Positions 1 to 6,536 of a stretch of DNA of 12,066 nt are shown here, in pieces. The notes under the pieces are model-generated. The model saw only the letters and a program-made list of their open reading frames with translations, was not told where the DNA came from and did not search any database. The stretch covers positions 1 through 12,066 of the forward strand of contig NZ_JBGTYY010000045.1 of NCBI RefSeq assembly GCF_041807705.1. Direction: 5' to 3'. Position 1 is the stretch's first letter. The number at the start of each line of letters is the position of its first letter. Source of the stretch: Mannheimia sp041807705 (GTDB taxonomy: Bacteria > Pseudomonadota > Gammaproteobacteria > Enterobacterales > Pasteurellaceae). Both the position numbers and the translations under genes were made by a program.

Positions 1-478
1 TGGTTGAAATGCGGGTGGCGGAGAAAAACCGCCTTCACCAAGTCCACGACAGCCAGCGGGAAAGTGTCCAACAGTTGATTGCCCATTTTGACCGTTTAAT
101 TGATGAGCTGGAAACACAAATCAATTAAGCGACTGCCGTATTTGACGACACTTTAAAAAAGTTCAATGACATCAAAGGGATAGGTGCAATCACGAGTGCA
201 ACTTTGATGTCAATGCTCCCTGAACTCGGTAAGCTCAACCACAAGCAAATCGCTTCACTGGTTGGTGTTGCCCCACACCCGAAAGAGAGCGGTAGCCAGA
301 AATGGCATAGTCGCTGTTCGGGTGGGCGACAAGCGGTACGAAACGTACTTTATAATGCGGCGAATGTCGCCCGCCAACACGAACCGAAGTTCAAGGCATT
401 TTATGAACGGCTGATTGCTCGTGGCAAACCGTTCAAAGTGGCGGTAAACGCCTGTANATGCTCACGCGGTTTAATTAA
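1..478 (+). pseudogene. IS110-family transposase remnant, 3' part, disrupted
   Basis: Reading frame 3 encodes the C-terminal Transposase_20-type half of an IS110-family transposase. The helix-hairpin-helix-like segment DIKGIGAITSATLMSMLPEL is followed by LVGVAPHPKESGSQKW, the Ser-containing motif HSRCSGGRQAVRNVLYNAA, and ARGKPFKVAVNAC. The N-terminal DEDD catalytic half lies left of the window. The frame is broken by an in-frame TAA at 126-128 (…LETQIN-stop-ATAVFDDTL…), and the homologous sequence resumes directly after it. An unresolved base at 457 coincides with loss of the expected C-terminus: frame 3 then reads unrelated sequence to 569, and frame 2 from 458 stops at 476-478. The exact 3' end of the element is not visible. 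It is most likely a dead copy, although a sequencing or assembly fault at the N cannot be excluded for the second lesion. Confidence 0.85.
329..337 (+). repeat. DNA uptake signal core (Apl type)
   Basis: Exact ACAAGCGGT core, here inside the transposase remnant. A single copy in coding DNA could be chance, but it matches the other copies in the window. Confidence 0.5.
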
Positions 479-540
479 CGAATTTGTATCTTGCCAAAAA
501 TGTTGGGGAGATACAGTTGCTACACATCATTTCACATTAT

Positions 541-584
541 CAATAAAAATAAGAATGCGGCGAGCCTAAAAAGCCACCGCATTC
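541..584 (-). terminator. Terminator of the dctP-like gene
   Basis: GAATGCGG (553-560) pairs with CCGCATTC (577-584). On the minus strand the hairpin is followed by CTTATTTTTATTG. It lies about 27 bases past the dctP stop codon. The stem is 8 bp with a loose interior, so its strength is uncertain. Confidence 0.55.
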
Positions 585-610
585 GCTCAAAAGAACAATA
601 GATAAAGAGA

Positions 611-1606
611 CTACTGTTTATTTGCCGCTTCGGCCGCTTTGATTAAATCTGCACCGATAGCATCTTCAAACTGCTTCCATACAGGGCGCATTGCTTCACG
701 CCATTTTTCGCGTTGCTCATCAGTTAAAGTGATGATTTGCGAAGCACCTGAATCGACGATTTTTTGCTTATCGCTTTGGTTGAGATCGTGAGATTGTTTG
801 TTCACTTCCATAGACACCTCATCTAAGATTTTGGTTAGTTCTGTACGCACATCTTCAGGAATTTTGTTCCAGAAATCGGTGTTCACGATAACCATATAAG
901 ATAATAAACCGTGATTAGATTCAGTAATGAATTTTTGGACTTCGTGAATTTTTTGTGAGTAAATGTTTGAATACGGGTTTTCCGCACCGTTTACCACACC
1001 GGTTTGTAAGCCTTGATACATCTCACCGAATGCCATTTTACGCGGTACAGCTTTTAATGCTTTGAACTGTGCATCTAACACTTCTGAAGCCTGTACACGG
1101 AATTTTAAACCACGAGCATCTTTCGGCTCACGTAACTCTTTGTTCGCAGAAAGTTGTTTTAAATCATTGTTCCAGTAAGATAAACCTGTAATACCTTTGT
1201 CTTCCATTGATTTTAACAATGACTGACCTGCTTCAGATTGCTCAAAATGTTCAACCGCTTTGATATCGTCAAACAAGAACGGTAGATCGAAAATTTGAAT
1301 TTTTGGTGTGTATTTATCAAATTTAGCCAGTGATGGAGCAAGCATTTGTACGTTATTTAACAATAATGCTTCCATCTCTTTACCGTCTGCATAAAGTGAA
1401 GAGTTTGGATAAACTTCCACTTTCACTTTGCCGTTTAAGCGTTCGTCCACTAATTTTTGGAACATTAACGCACCCTGACCTTTCGGGGTCTCGTTTGCTA
1501 CAACGTGTGAGAATTTGATGACGATTGGGTCATTAGCAAAAGCAGATACCGAGAATGCAGCAGTTACAGCTAATGCCGCAGTCAATTTTTTGAATAGTTT
1601 TAACAT
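611..1606 (-). CDS. dctP: TRAP transporter periplasmic solute-binding protein, DctP family
   Basis: This 331-residue protein has a Sec signal peptide (basic MLKLFKK, hydrophobic core, likely cut after SAFA at residue 24) and a full-length DctP-type fold. Family landmarks are the N-terminal IKFSHVVANETPKGQGA, the ligand-carboxylate arginine in GLKFRVQAS (about Arg170), and GAENPYSNI (Asn210). Proteins of this family bind C4-dicarboxylates, sialic acid or related organic acids in the periplasm and deliver them to a DctQM membrane pair; the exact substrate cannot be read from sequence. The start is supported by GGAG nine bases upstream of the ATG. The gene is monocistronic, with a promoter region rightward and a terminator directly after. 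No dctQ or dctM is present; the downstream side is occupied by the IS110 remnant. It must use membrane subunits encoded elsewhere, or it lost them. Confidence 0.92.
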   Translation of the reverse strand: MLKLFKKLTAALAVTAAFSVSAFANDPIVIKFSHVVANETPKGQGALMFQKLVDERLNGKVKVEVYPNSSLYADGKEMEALLLNNVQMLAPSLAKFDKYTPKIQIFDLPFLFDDIKAVEHFEQSEAGQSLLKSMEDKGITGLSYWNNDLKQLSANKELREPKDARGLKFRVQASEVLDAQFKALKAVPRKMAFGEMYQGLQTGVVNGAENPYSNIYSQKIHEVQKFITESNHGLLSYMVIVNTDFWNKIPEDVRTELTKILDEVSMEVNKQSHDLNQSDKQKIVDSGASQIITLTDEQREKWREAMRPVWKQFEDAIGADLIKAAEAANKQ

Positions 1607-1690
1607 AATAATTCACTCCAAATAGTTAGTGGTTGCAAAGTTGTTCATAATTTGCCTGATTTTTACTAAAAGTAAACAACAAATTTTTAA

Positions 1691-1712
1691 AAATATGACA
1701 TATATCTCAATT
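1691..1712 (-). promoter_or_regulatory. Candidate CRP site upstream of dctP-like gene
   Basis: On the minus strand the site reads AATTGAGATATATGTCATAT plus TT. Aligned with the 22-bp CRP consensus, the core is TGAGA-N6-TCATA against TGTGA-N6-TCACA, with AT-rich flanks matching. It lies about 85 to 106 bases before the start codon. Catabolite control of organic-acid TRAP genes would be normal for the family. No convincing -10 box could be fixed, so TSS spacing is unknown. Confidence 0.5.
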
Positions 1713-1750
1713 TTTTTACATTATTGTTACTTTGGAGTGAAATGGAGTGC

Positions 1751-1788
1751 TTTTAAAGAGAAGAAAGGCTGGTTAAACCAGCCTTTCT
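1751..1788 (-). terminator. Terminator of the yfcZ-like gene
   Basis: AGAAAGGCTGG (1762-1772) and CCAGCCTTTCT (1778-1788) form an 11-bp stem with a TTAAA loop. On the minus strand the hairpin begins two bases after the stop codon and runs into TCTCTTT. It is a strong intrinsic terminator. Confidence 0.8.
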
Positions 1789-1789
1789 A

Positions 1790-2077
1790 TTAATTTCTTG
1801 TACCTAATTGGAAGATAACTACTTCAGCTTGGCAGCTAAACTTAAAATTAGCATTGAGTTCAACGCCGCCGTCCACAGGGCGGATTTCGCTCTCAATTTC
1901 GCACGGCTCGGATTCAACATCACGTGCTTTTTGAGTAAATATTTCTAATGCTGCTTGAGCTTCGGCTTCGGTTTCGTAAGTGCGAGTAATGTTTGCAACA
2001 GTTTCACTATTATCTAAAATTGAGCCGACATCAAAGGTATTGCAGCCTTCGCATTCAATGGGTTTATCGTTTTTCAT
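1790..2077 (-). CDS. yfcZ: YfcZ/YiiS family protein (DUF406)
   Basis: This 95-residue cytosolic protein matches E. coli YfcZ closely in length and order. It has an N-terminal cysteine-containing patch CEGCNTFDVGSILDNSE, a central helix (YETEAEAQAALEIFTQKAR), the near-invariant VESEPCEI, and the C-terminus FSCQAEVVIFQLGTRN. The family belongs to DUF406 and has no established biochemical function; the conserved Cys residues (CEGC, EPC, FSC) are notable. The start is supported by GAGG eight bases upstream of the ATG. A promoter (TTGCAC, 17 bp, TAAAGT) lies just upstream, and a strong terminator abuts the stop codon, so it is a single-gene unit. Family identity is confident; role unknown. Confidence 0.9.
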   Translation of the reverse strand: MKNDKPIECEGCNTFDVGSILDNSETVANITRTYETEAEAQAALEIFTQKARDVESEPCEIESEIRPVDGGVELNANFKFSCQAEVVIFQLGTRN

Positions 2078-2111
2078 TGGCTAATCCTCATAATTGATAA
2101 ATAATATCACT

Positions 2112-2155
2112 ACTTTAAAACTAAATAAGCGTGGGTGCAATCGTGATTTCACGAT
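2112..2155 (-). promoter_or_regulatory. yfcZ promoter with abutting palindrome
   Basis: On the minus strand, TTGCAC (2140-2135) and TAAAGT (2117-2112) are separated by exactly 17 bases. A perfect inverted repeat ATCGTGA-TT-TCACGAT (2140-2155) touches the -35 box from upstream, a position suited to an operator. No specific regulator is recognised. Confidence 0.5.
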
Positions 2156-2195
2156 AATTTGATTTAGATAGCCTTTTGCAAATTTTGGAGGAAAA

Positions 2196-2601
2196 ATGAC
2201 ACGCTTGGGAGCGTGTGCTACATGCAGTTTTATTTGAGTTTTTTGCCATTGTGTTTACCGTGATTTTAACATCACTGCTCACGGAACATAGCACAAGCTC
2301 GTTAGCGAGTGTGATTATTATGATCTCTGTTGTCGCAATGGTGTGGAATTTTGTCTATAACTGGCTGTTTGATAAAGTAGTCAAGGGCGAGCGAATTGCA
2401 AGAAGATTGGGCATTCGGTCTTATTTGAAGGCGGGCTGTTGGTTTTTACCATTCCATTGGTAATGTATATGCTTAATATTGGCTGGTGAGAAGCCATTTG
2501 TAATGGATATTGGTATGACATTATTTGTGCTGGTTTATTCCATTATTTTTAATTGGATTTATGACCATTTACGCCTGAAATTTATTACATCGAACCAATG
2601 A
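2196..2601 (+). pseudogene. PACE-family (chlorhexidine-type) efflux protein, degraded
   Basis: Joining three frames gives a near complete PACE / bacterial transmembrane pair protein: two repeats of helix pairs with the family motifs RVLHAVLFE…WNFVYNWLFD and HSVLFEGGLLVF…FNWIYDHL. GGAGG (2187-2191) precedes ATG 2196, but that frame soon stops. The expected sequence continues one base out of register from TGG 2206 in frame 1 (first lesion). Frame 1 runs to about 2411 and jumps to frame 3 at CAT 2412 (second). A TGA at 2487-2489 sits where the protein reads GW-stop-EA (third). An extra base near 2496 returns to frame 1 (fourth), ending at TGA 2599-2601. Intact relatives export chlorhexidine, acriflavine or polyamines across the inner membrane. 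With four lesions this copy cannot make the full protein. Confidence 0.85.
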
Positions 2602-2611
2602 AAATCTTTCT

Positions 2612-2658
2612 AATCTGTGAAGCCGATCACGGTTTCGCTTTGCTAAATTCGCTATGCT
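2612..2658 (+). promoter_or_regulatory. CRP-dependent promoter of the mglB paralogue
   Basis: TGTGA-AGCCGA-TCACG (2616-2631) is a strong CRP site. A -10 box TATGCT lies at 2653-2658. With a start near 2665 the CRP centre (2623.5) falls at -41.5, the class II position. The arrangement is repeated at identical spacing before mglB. Confidence 0.75.
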
Positions 2659-2696
2659 TTCGCTAACGTATTTCAACATAGGAAGAGGGACATTCT

Positions 2697-3698
2697 ATGA
2701 AAACGATGAAACGTAGCCTATTAAATGCTTTTGTCTATACGCTAATGCTTGGGGCGAATGCGAGCTATGCTCAATCTGAACCTAGAATTGGCGTTACGAT
2801 TTATAAGTATGATGACAGCTTTATGATGTTGATGCGTAAAGAAATGAACAAGGAAATGGCGAATTTCAGCCACCTCAAATGGTTTATGAACGATGCTCAA
2901 AATTCGCAGGTAAAACAGTTAAAGCAGATTGAAACGTTGCTTAAGCATCAAGTTAATGTATTGGCAGTCAATATTGTTCACGCGAATGAATCGAAAACAA
3001 TTGTAGAGAAAGCCAAATTGTCTAATGTGCCTGTGGTGTTTTTTAACCGCTCGCCTGACAACCAAGCATTAGAGAGTTATGACAAAGCCTATTTTGTGAG
3101 TAGTAACCCAAAAGAGGCGGGTAAAATTCAAGGCAAGTTGATTGCAAAAGCGTGGAGAGCCAATCCTCATTTTGATTTAAATAAAGACGGAAAATTGCAG
3201 TTTGTATTACTAAAAGGTGAATTGAGTGATGTGAGTGCGTTGCGTTCTCAAGCGGTTGTTGAGGAGCTTAATCGTCAAGGTATTACAACTGAGGAAATTT
3301 TTAGCGACACAGCAATGTGGCGTACTACTATTGCTCGCAATAAAATGAATGAGTGGTTGGTGGCAAACCGTGCAGCTGAGATTGAAGTCGTGATTTCAAA
3401 CAATGATGAAATGGCAATTGGTGCTTTAGATGCGTTAAATGCACACGAGAAAAAATTGCCGATCTTCGGTATTGATGCCTTACCTGAGACATTAGCATTA
3501 ATGAAAAAAGGGGAAATAGCCGGCACGGTACTAAATGATAGCTCAGCACAAGCGAAAGCGGTGGTGAAATTGGTATCTAATTTGGCACAAGGTAAGCCTG
3601 CGCTGAAAGATACGCAGTGGGAAAACCATTCCTCTAAAACGATTTATCTTCCGCATATTGGTATTGATAACGAAAATTTAGGGCAATTTTTACCTTAA
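2697..3698 (+). CDS. MglB-like periplasmic sugar-binding protein (divergent paralogue)
   Basis: This 333-residue protein has a signal peptide (likely cut after SYA, residue 25) and a Peripla_BP_4 fold collinear with E. coli MglB. Retained landmarks are YKYDD (Asp40, Asp14 in mature E. coli numbering), FFNRSP, the calcium loop DLNKDGKLQ with the distal Glu in IEVV, the stacking Trp208 (Trp183), ISNND, GIDALPE and TVLND. The loop GEPGHPDAEAR, which in MglB carries sugar ligands His152, Asp154 and Arg158, is replaced by GELSDVSALRS and is one residue shorter. His is lost; Arg183 may still align with Arg158. Specificity or affinity has therefore probably changed. AGAGGG precedes the chosen ATG; an in-frame Met at codon 4 is an alternative. 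It has its own CRP promoter and terminator. It could serve mglAC with a different sugar, or act in chemotaxis or as a weak binder. Confidence 0.88.
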   Translation: MKTMKRSLLNAFVYTLMLGANASYAQSEPRIGVTIYKYDDSFMMLMRKEMNKEMANFSHLKWFMNDAQNSQVKQLKQIETLLKHQVNVLAVNIVHANESKTIVEKAKLSNVPVVFFNRSPDNQALESYDKAYFVSSNPKEAGKIQGKLIAKAWRANPHFDLNKDGKLQFVLLKGELSDVSALRSQAVVEELNRQGITTEEIFSDTAMWRTTIARNKMNEWLVANRAAEIEVVISNNDEMAIGALDALNAHEKKLPIFGIDALPETLALMKKGEIAGTVLNDSSAQAKAVVKLVSNLAQGKPALKDTQWENHSSKTIYLPHIGIDNENLGQFLP

Positions 3699-3708
3699 AT
3701 GGAGGATC

Positions 3709-3734
3709 GGGGCGTTATAAATACGCCCCTTATT
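3709..3734 (+). terminator. Terminator after the mglB paralogue
   Basis: GGGGCGT (3709-3715) and ACGCCCC (3723-3729) form a GC-rich stem followed by TTATT. It begins ten bases after the stop codon, so this gene is transcribed separately from mglBAC. Confidence 0.7.
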
Positions 3735-3741
3735 GATGATA

Positions 3742-3750
3742 ACAAGCGGT
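3742..3750 (+). repeat. DNA uptake signal (Apl type)
   Basis: ACAAGCGGT followed by CATTTTT and, farther on, TTGCAAA. This resembles the extended uptake motif with its AT-rich tail, in intergenic DNA just after a terminator. Confidence 0.75.
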
Positions 3751-3797
3751 CATTTTTCAGTAAAATCTTGCAAATCCTTTCTTTTTTCTTCCAACAG

Positions 3798-3822
3798 ATT
3801 TGAATAGAGTGAATATTCAAAT
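3798..3822. repeat. 9-bp inverted repeat upstream of mglB promoter
   Basis: ATTTGAATA (3798-3806) and TATTCAAAT (3814-3822) with a 7-base spacer, about 45 bases before the mglB CRP site. It is AT-rich and may be an operator or chance. Confidence 0.4.
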
Positions 3823-3860
3823 TTTATACTTCAAATTAAAAATTTCTCCACTTTGTCTTA

Positions 3861-3907
3861 ATTCTGTGAGAATGATCACGGATTGTTTTTTCAAAATTAG
3901 TTATGCT
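3861..3907 (+). promoter_or_regulatory. CRP-dependent class II promoter of mglBAC
   Basis: TGTGA-GAATGA-TCACG (3865-3880) and -10 TATGCT (3902-3907). The distance from CRP centre to -10 (29.5 bases) is the same as in the paralogue's promoter. The implied start near 3914 puts CRP at -41.5. Confidence 0.8.
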
Positions 3908-3917
3908 GTGCACCAAG

Positions 3918-3934
3918 TTGCTTATGGTAAGCAA
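3918..3934. promoter_or_regulatory. Inverted repeat in the mglB leader
   Basis: TTGCTTA-TGG-TAAGCAA is a perfect 7-bp inverted repeat just downstream of the predicted start. It could be a repressor operator or an RNA hairpin in the 5' leader. Its odd centre does not fit a GalR/GalS box. The paralogue's leader lacks it. Confidence 0.4.
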
Positions 3935-3972
3935 TTCATTTCCCGATAAACACATAAAAGAGGTGATCTCCT

Positions 3973-4962
3973 ATGAAGAAAGCAGTATTAAGTGCAGTGG
4001 CAATGGCAGTCGCATTAGGTGCAACGATCAGTACAGCTCAAGCTGAAAACCGTATTGGTGTAACAATTTATAAATATGACGATAACTTTATGGCTTTAAT
4101 GCGTAAAGAAATCGAAAAAGAGGGTAAAACACAAAAAGTCGAGTTATTAATGAATGACTCGCAAAATACCCAATCCATTCAAAACGACCAAGTTGATGTA
4201 TTACTTTCTAAAGGGGTTAAAGCATTAGCAATTAACTTGGTGGATCCATCAGCTTATAAAACAATCATTCAAAAAGCGAAAAGTGAAGATGTGCCTGTGG
4301 TGTTCTTCAATAAAGACCCGGGTGCAGCTGCGATTGATAGCTATCCGAAAGCCTATTATGTAGGTACCGAGCCGAAAGAGTCAGGCATTATTCAAGGTGA
4401 GTTAATTGCGAAACAGTGGAAAGCTCACCCTGAATTAGACTTAAACAAAGACGGTAAAATCCAATTTGCGTTATTAAAAGGTGAACCGGGACACCCGGAT
4501 GCGGAGGCTCGTACCAAATATGTAGTTGAGAGCTTAAAAGCACAAGGTATTGAAAGCGAACAAATCTTTATGGATGCCGCTTTATGGGACGCAGCTCAAG
4601 CGAAAGATAAAGTAGATGCGTGGTTATCAAGCGGTAAAGCGAAAGACATCGAAGTAATCATCTCTAACAACGATGGTATGGCGTTAGGTGCATTAGAAGC
4701 AACCAAAGCTCACGGTAGAAAATTACCAATCTTCGGTGTTGATGCGTTACCTGAAGCATTACAATTAATCCAAAAAGGCGAATTAGCCGGTACGGTATTA
4801 AACGATGGCGTGAATCAAGGTAAAGCAGTTGTTCAATTAGCGGCAAACTTAGCAGACGGTAAAGATGCAGTTGAAGGCACACAATGGAAATTGGAAAATC
4901 GCGTAGTGCGTATTCCTTACGTTGGTGTTGATAAAGACAACTTATCCGAATTTTTAAAATAA
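3973..4962 (+). CDS. mglB: Galactose/glucose-binding periplasmic protein MglB
   Basis: This 329-residue protein has a signal peptide likely cut after STAQA (residue 24). It is the receptor for the high-affinity MglABC galactose / methyl-galactoside importer and, in relatives, also for galactose chemotaxis. All sugar-contact landmarks of E. coli MglB are present: YKYDDNF (Asp37), FFNKDP, GEPGHPDAEAR (His174, Asp176, Arg180), the stacking Trp in AALWDAAQAKDK, ISNND, GVDALPEA and TVLND. The calcium loop DLNKDGKIQ and the Glu of IEVI are intact. AGAGGTG lies upstream of the ATG. It is first gene of mglBAC, under a CRP promoter. The 60-base gap to mglA contains a strong hairpin. Compared with the upstream paralogue, this is clearly the canonical copy. 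Confidence 0.97.
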   Translation: MKKAVLSAVAMAVALGATISTAQAENRIGVTIYKYDDNFMALMRKEIEKEGKTQKVELLMNDSQNTQSIQNDQVDVLLSKGVKALAINLVDPSAYKTIIQKAKSEDVPVVFFNKDPGAAAIDSYPKAYYVGTEPKESGIIQGELIAKQWKAHPELDLNKDGKIQFALLKGEPGHPDAEARTKYVVESLKAQGIESEQIFMDAALWDAAQAKDKVDAWLSSGKAKDIEVIISNNDGMALGALEATKAHGRKLPIFGVDALPEALQLIQKGELAGTVLNDGVNQGKAVVQLAANLADGKDAVEGTQWKLENRVVRIPYVGVDKDNLSEFLK

Positions 4963-4974
4963 TATGTACTTTAT

Positions 4975-5003
4975 GGCACGGGTAAGGTACTCGTGCCTTT
5001 TTT
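4975..5003 (+). terminator. Intercistronic terminator/attenuator between mglB and mglA
   Basis: GGCACGGGTA and TACTCGTGCC form a 10-bp stem (one G-U pair) with an AGG loop (4975-4997), followed by six T residues (4998-5003). Placed inside the operon, it probably stops most transcripts after mglB and shields the mglB mRNA 3' end, giving more binding protein than MglA/MglC. Confidence 0.85.
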
Positions 5004-5022
5004 CGATATAACAGGGTGAGAT

Positions 5023-6522
5023 ATGACAGGCGAAGTACTACTCACAATGACGAACGTTAGCAAGTCGTTTCCGGGTGTGAAAGCGTTAGACCGTGCTAAC
5101 TTAACGGTAAAATCCCATAGTGTTCACGCCTTAATGGGTGAAAATGGGGCAGGGAAATCAACCTTGCTAAAATGTCTCTTTGGGATTTATGCCAAAGATG
5201 AGGGTGAGATTCTTTTTCTCGGTAAGCCGGTTGATTTTAAAACCACAAAAGAGGCATTAGAAAACGGGATTTCAATGGTTCATCAAGAGTTGAACCTCGT
5301 AAGACAAGTAACCGTAATGGATAACTTATGGTTAGGGCGTTATCCGTTAAAGGGGCCATTTGTGGATCACGACAAAATGTATCGTGATACTAAAGCGATT
5401 TTTGATGAATTAGATATTGATGTTGATCCGCGTGATAAAGTGGCGAAATTATCTGTTTCACAAATGCAGATGATCGAGATTGCCAAAGCATTCTCTTATG
5501 ATGCCAAAATTGTGATTATGGACGAGCCAACCTCGTCGCTTTCAGAAAAAGAAGTAGAGCACTTATTTAAAATTATCCAAAAACTGAAAGACAGAGGCTG
5601 TGGCATCATCTACATTTCGCACAAAATGGACGAAATTTTCAAAATTTGTGATGAAATTACTATTTTGCGAGATGGTAAATGGGTAAACACCGTTGCAATT
5701 AAAGACACCTCAATGGATCAAGTGGTTTCAATGATGGTAGGACGTGAGCTAACCCAACGTTTCCCGCAAAAAACCAATCTACCAAAAGAAGTGATTCTTG
5801 AAGTTGAGAATGTAACGGCAAAAAATCAACCTTCTATTCAAGATGTGAGTTTTAGCTTACGCAGAGGGGAAATTTTAGGTATTGCAGGCTTAGTTGGGGC
5901 AAAACGTACTGATATTGTTGAAACCATTTTCGGCGTGCGAGATAAAGCAAGCGGCAAAATTACCTTAAACGGTAAAGAAATCAATAACCGCAACGCTTTT
6001 GATGCAATCAACAACGGTTTTGCATTAGTCACAGAAGAACGCCGCTCAACAGGGATTTACGCAAACCTAAGCATTGAGTTTAACTCACTGATTTCAAATA
6101 TGAAGTCTTATCTAGGGAAATTCGGTTTGCTGAGCAATAAAAAAATGAAAAGCGATACCCAATGGGTAATTGATTCGATGAATGTAAAAACCCCATCGCA
6201 TCAAACGCATATTGGCTCACTCTCTGGCGGTAATCAGCAAAAAGTGATTATCGGTCGTTGGCTCTTAACTCAACCTGAAATTCTGATGCTTGATGAGCCG
6301 ACTCGTGGTATCGACATCGGGGCAAAATTTGAGATTTATCAGCTCATTTTAGAGTTAGCGAATAAAGATAAAGGGATTATTATGATCTCGTCAGAAATGC
6401 CTGAATTACTCGGGGTAACAGACCGAATTTTAGTGATGAGTAACGGTAAAGTGGCGGGCATTGTTGAAACTGCCAACACCTCGCAAGAGGAAATCTTGCA
6501 CCTCGCAGCAAAATATTTATAG
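5023..6522 (+). CDS. mglA: Galactose/methyl galactoside ABC transporter ATP-binding protein MglA
   Basis: This 499-residue protein is a fused double nucleotide-binding protein of the CUT2 (ribose/galactose) class and powers sugar import from the cytoplasmic face. Domain 1 has Walker A GENGAGKST (39-47), the degenerate signature LSVSQMQM (143 onward) and Walker B IVIMDEPTSSLS (Asp167, Glu168). Domain 2 has the typically degenerate Walker A GLVGAKRTD (289 onward), the signature LSGGNQQKV (400 onward) and Walker B ILMLDEPTRGID (Asp424, Glu425). The uneven pair of sites is normal for MglA/RbsA. An AGGGTGAG ribosome site precedes the ATG. It sits 60 bases after mglB behind the intercistronic terminator, and 14 bases before mglC. 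Confidence 0.97.
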   Translation: MTGEVLLTMTNVSKSFPGVKALDRANLTVKSHSVHALMGENGAGKSTLLKCLFGIYAKDEGEILFLGKPVDFKTTKEALENGISMVHQELNLVRQVTVMDNLWLGRYPLKGPFVDHDKMYRDTKAIFDELDIDVDPRDKVAKLSVSQMQMIEIAKAFSYDAKIVIMDEPTSSLSEKEVEHLFKIIQKLKDRGCGIIYISHKMDEIFKICDEITILRDGKWVNTVAIKDTSMDQVVSMMVGRELTQRFPQKTNLPKEVILEVENVTAKNQPSIQDVSFSLRRGEILGIAGLVGAKRTDIVETIFGVRDKASGKITLNGKEINNRNAFDAINNGFALVTEERRSTGIYANLSIEFNSLISNMKSYLGKFGLLSNKKMKSDTQWVIDSMNVKTPSHQTHIGSLSGGNQQKVIIGRWLLTQPEILMLDEPTRGIDIGAKFEIYQLILELANKDKGIIMISSEMPELLGVTDRILVMSNGKVAGIVETANTSQEEILHLAAKYL

Positions 6523-6536
6523 ACAAGGAGTGAAGT

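Noticed and set aside
453..569. Continuation of the transposase frame to 569 as real protein
   Set aside because: After the N at 457 the translation no longer resembles IS110 transposases and runs into the dctP terminator.
2215..2463. Stand-alone 82-residue membrane protein
   Set aside because: It is only the first half of a PACE protein; the second half continues in other frames immediately downstream.
3275..3549. Minus-strand open frames inside the mglB paralogue
   Set aside because: They overlap a fully conserved binding-protein gene and show no family features.
3742..3750. Short ACAAGCGGT repeats as a CRISPR or IS feature
   Set aside because: They are dispersed single copies matching the known Pasteurellaceae uptake signal; no spacer-repeat array exists in the window.
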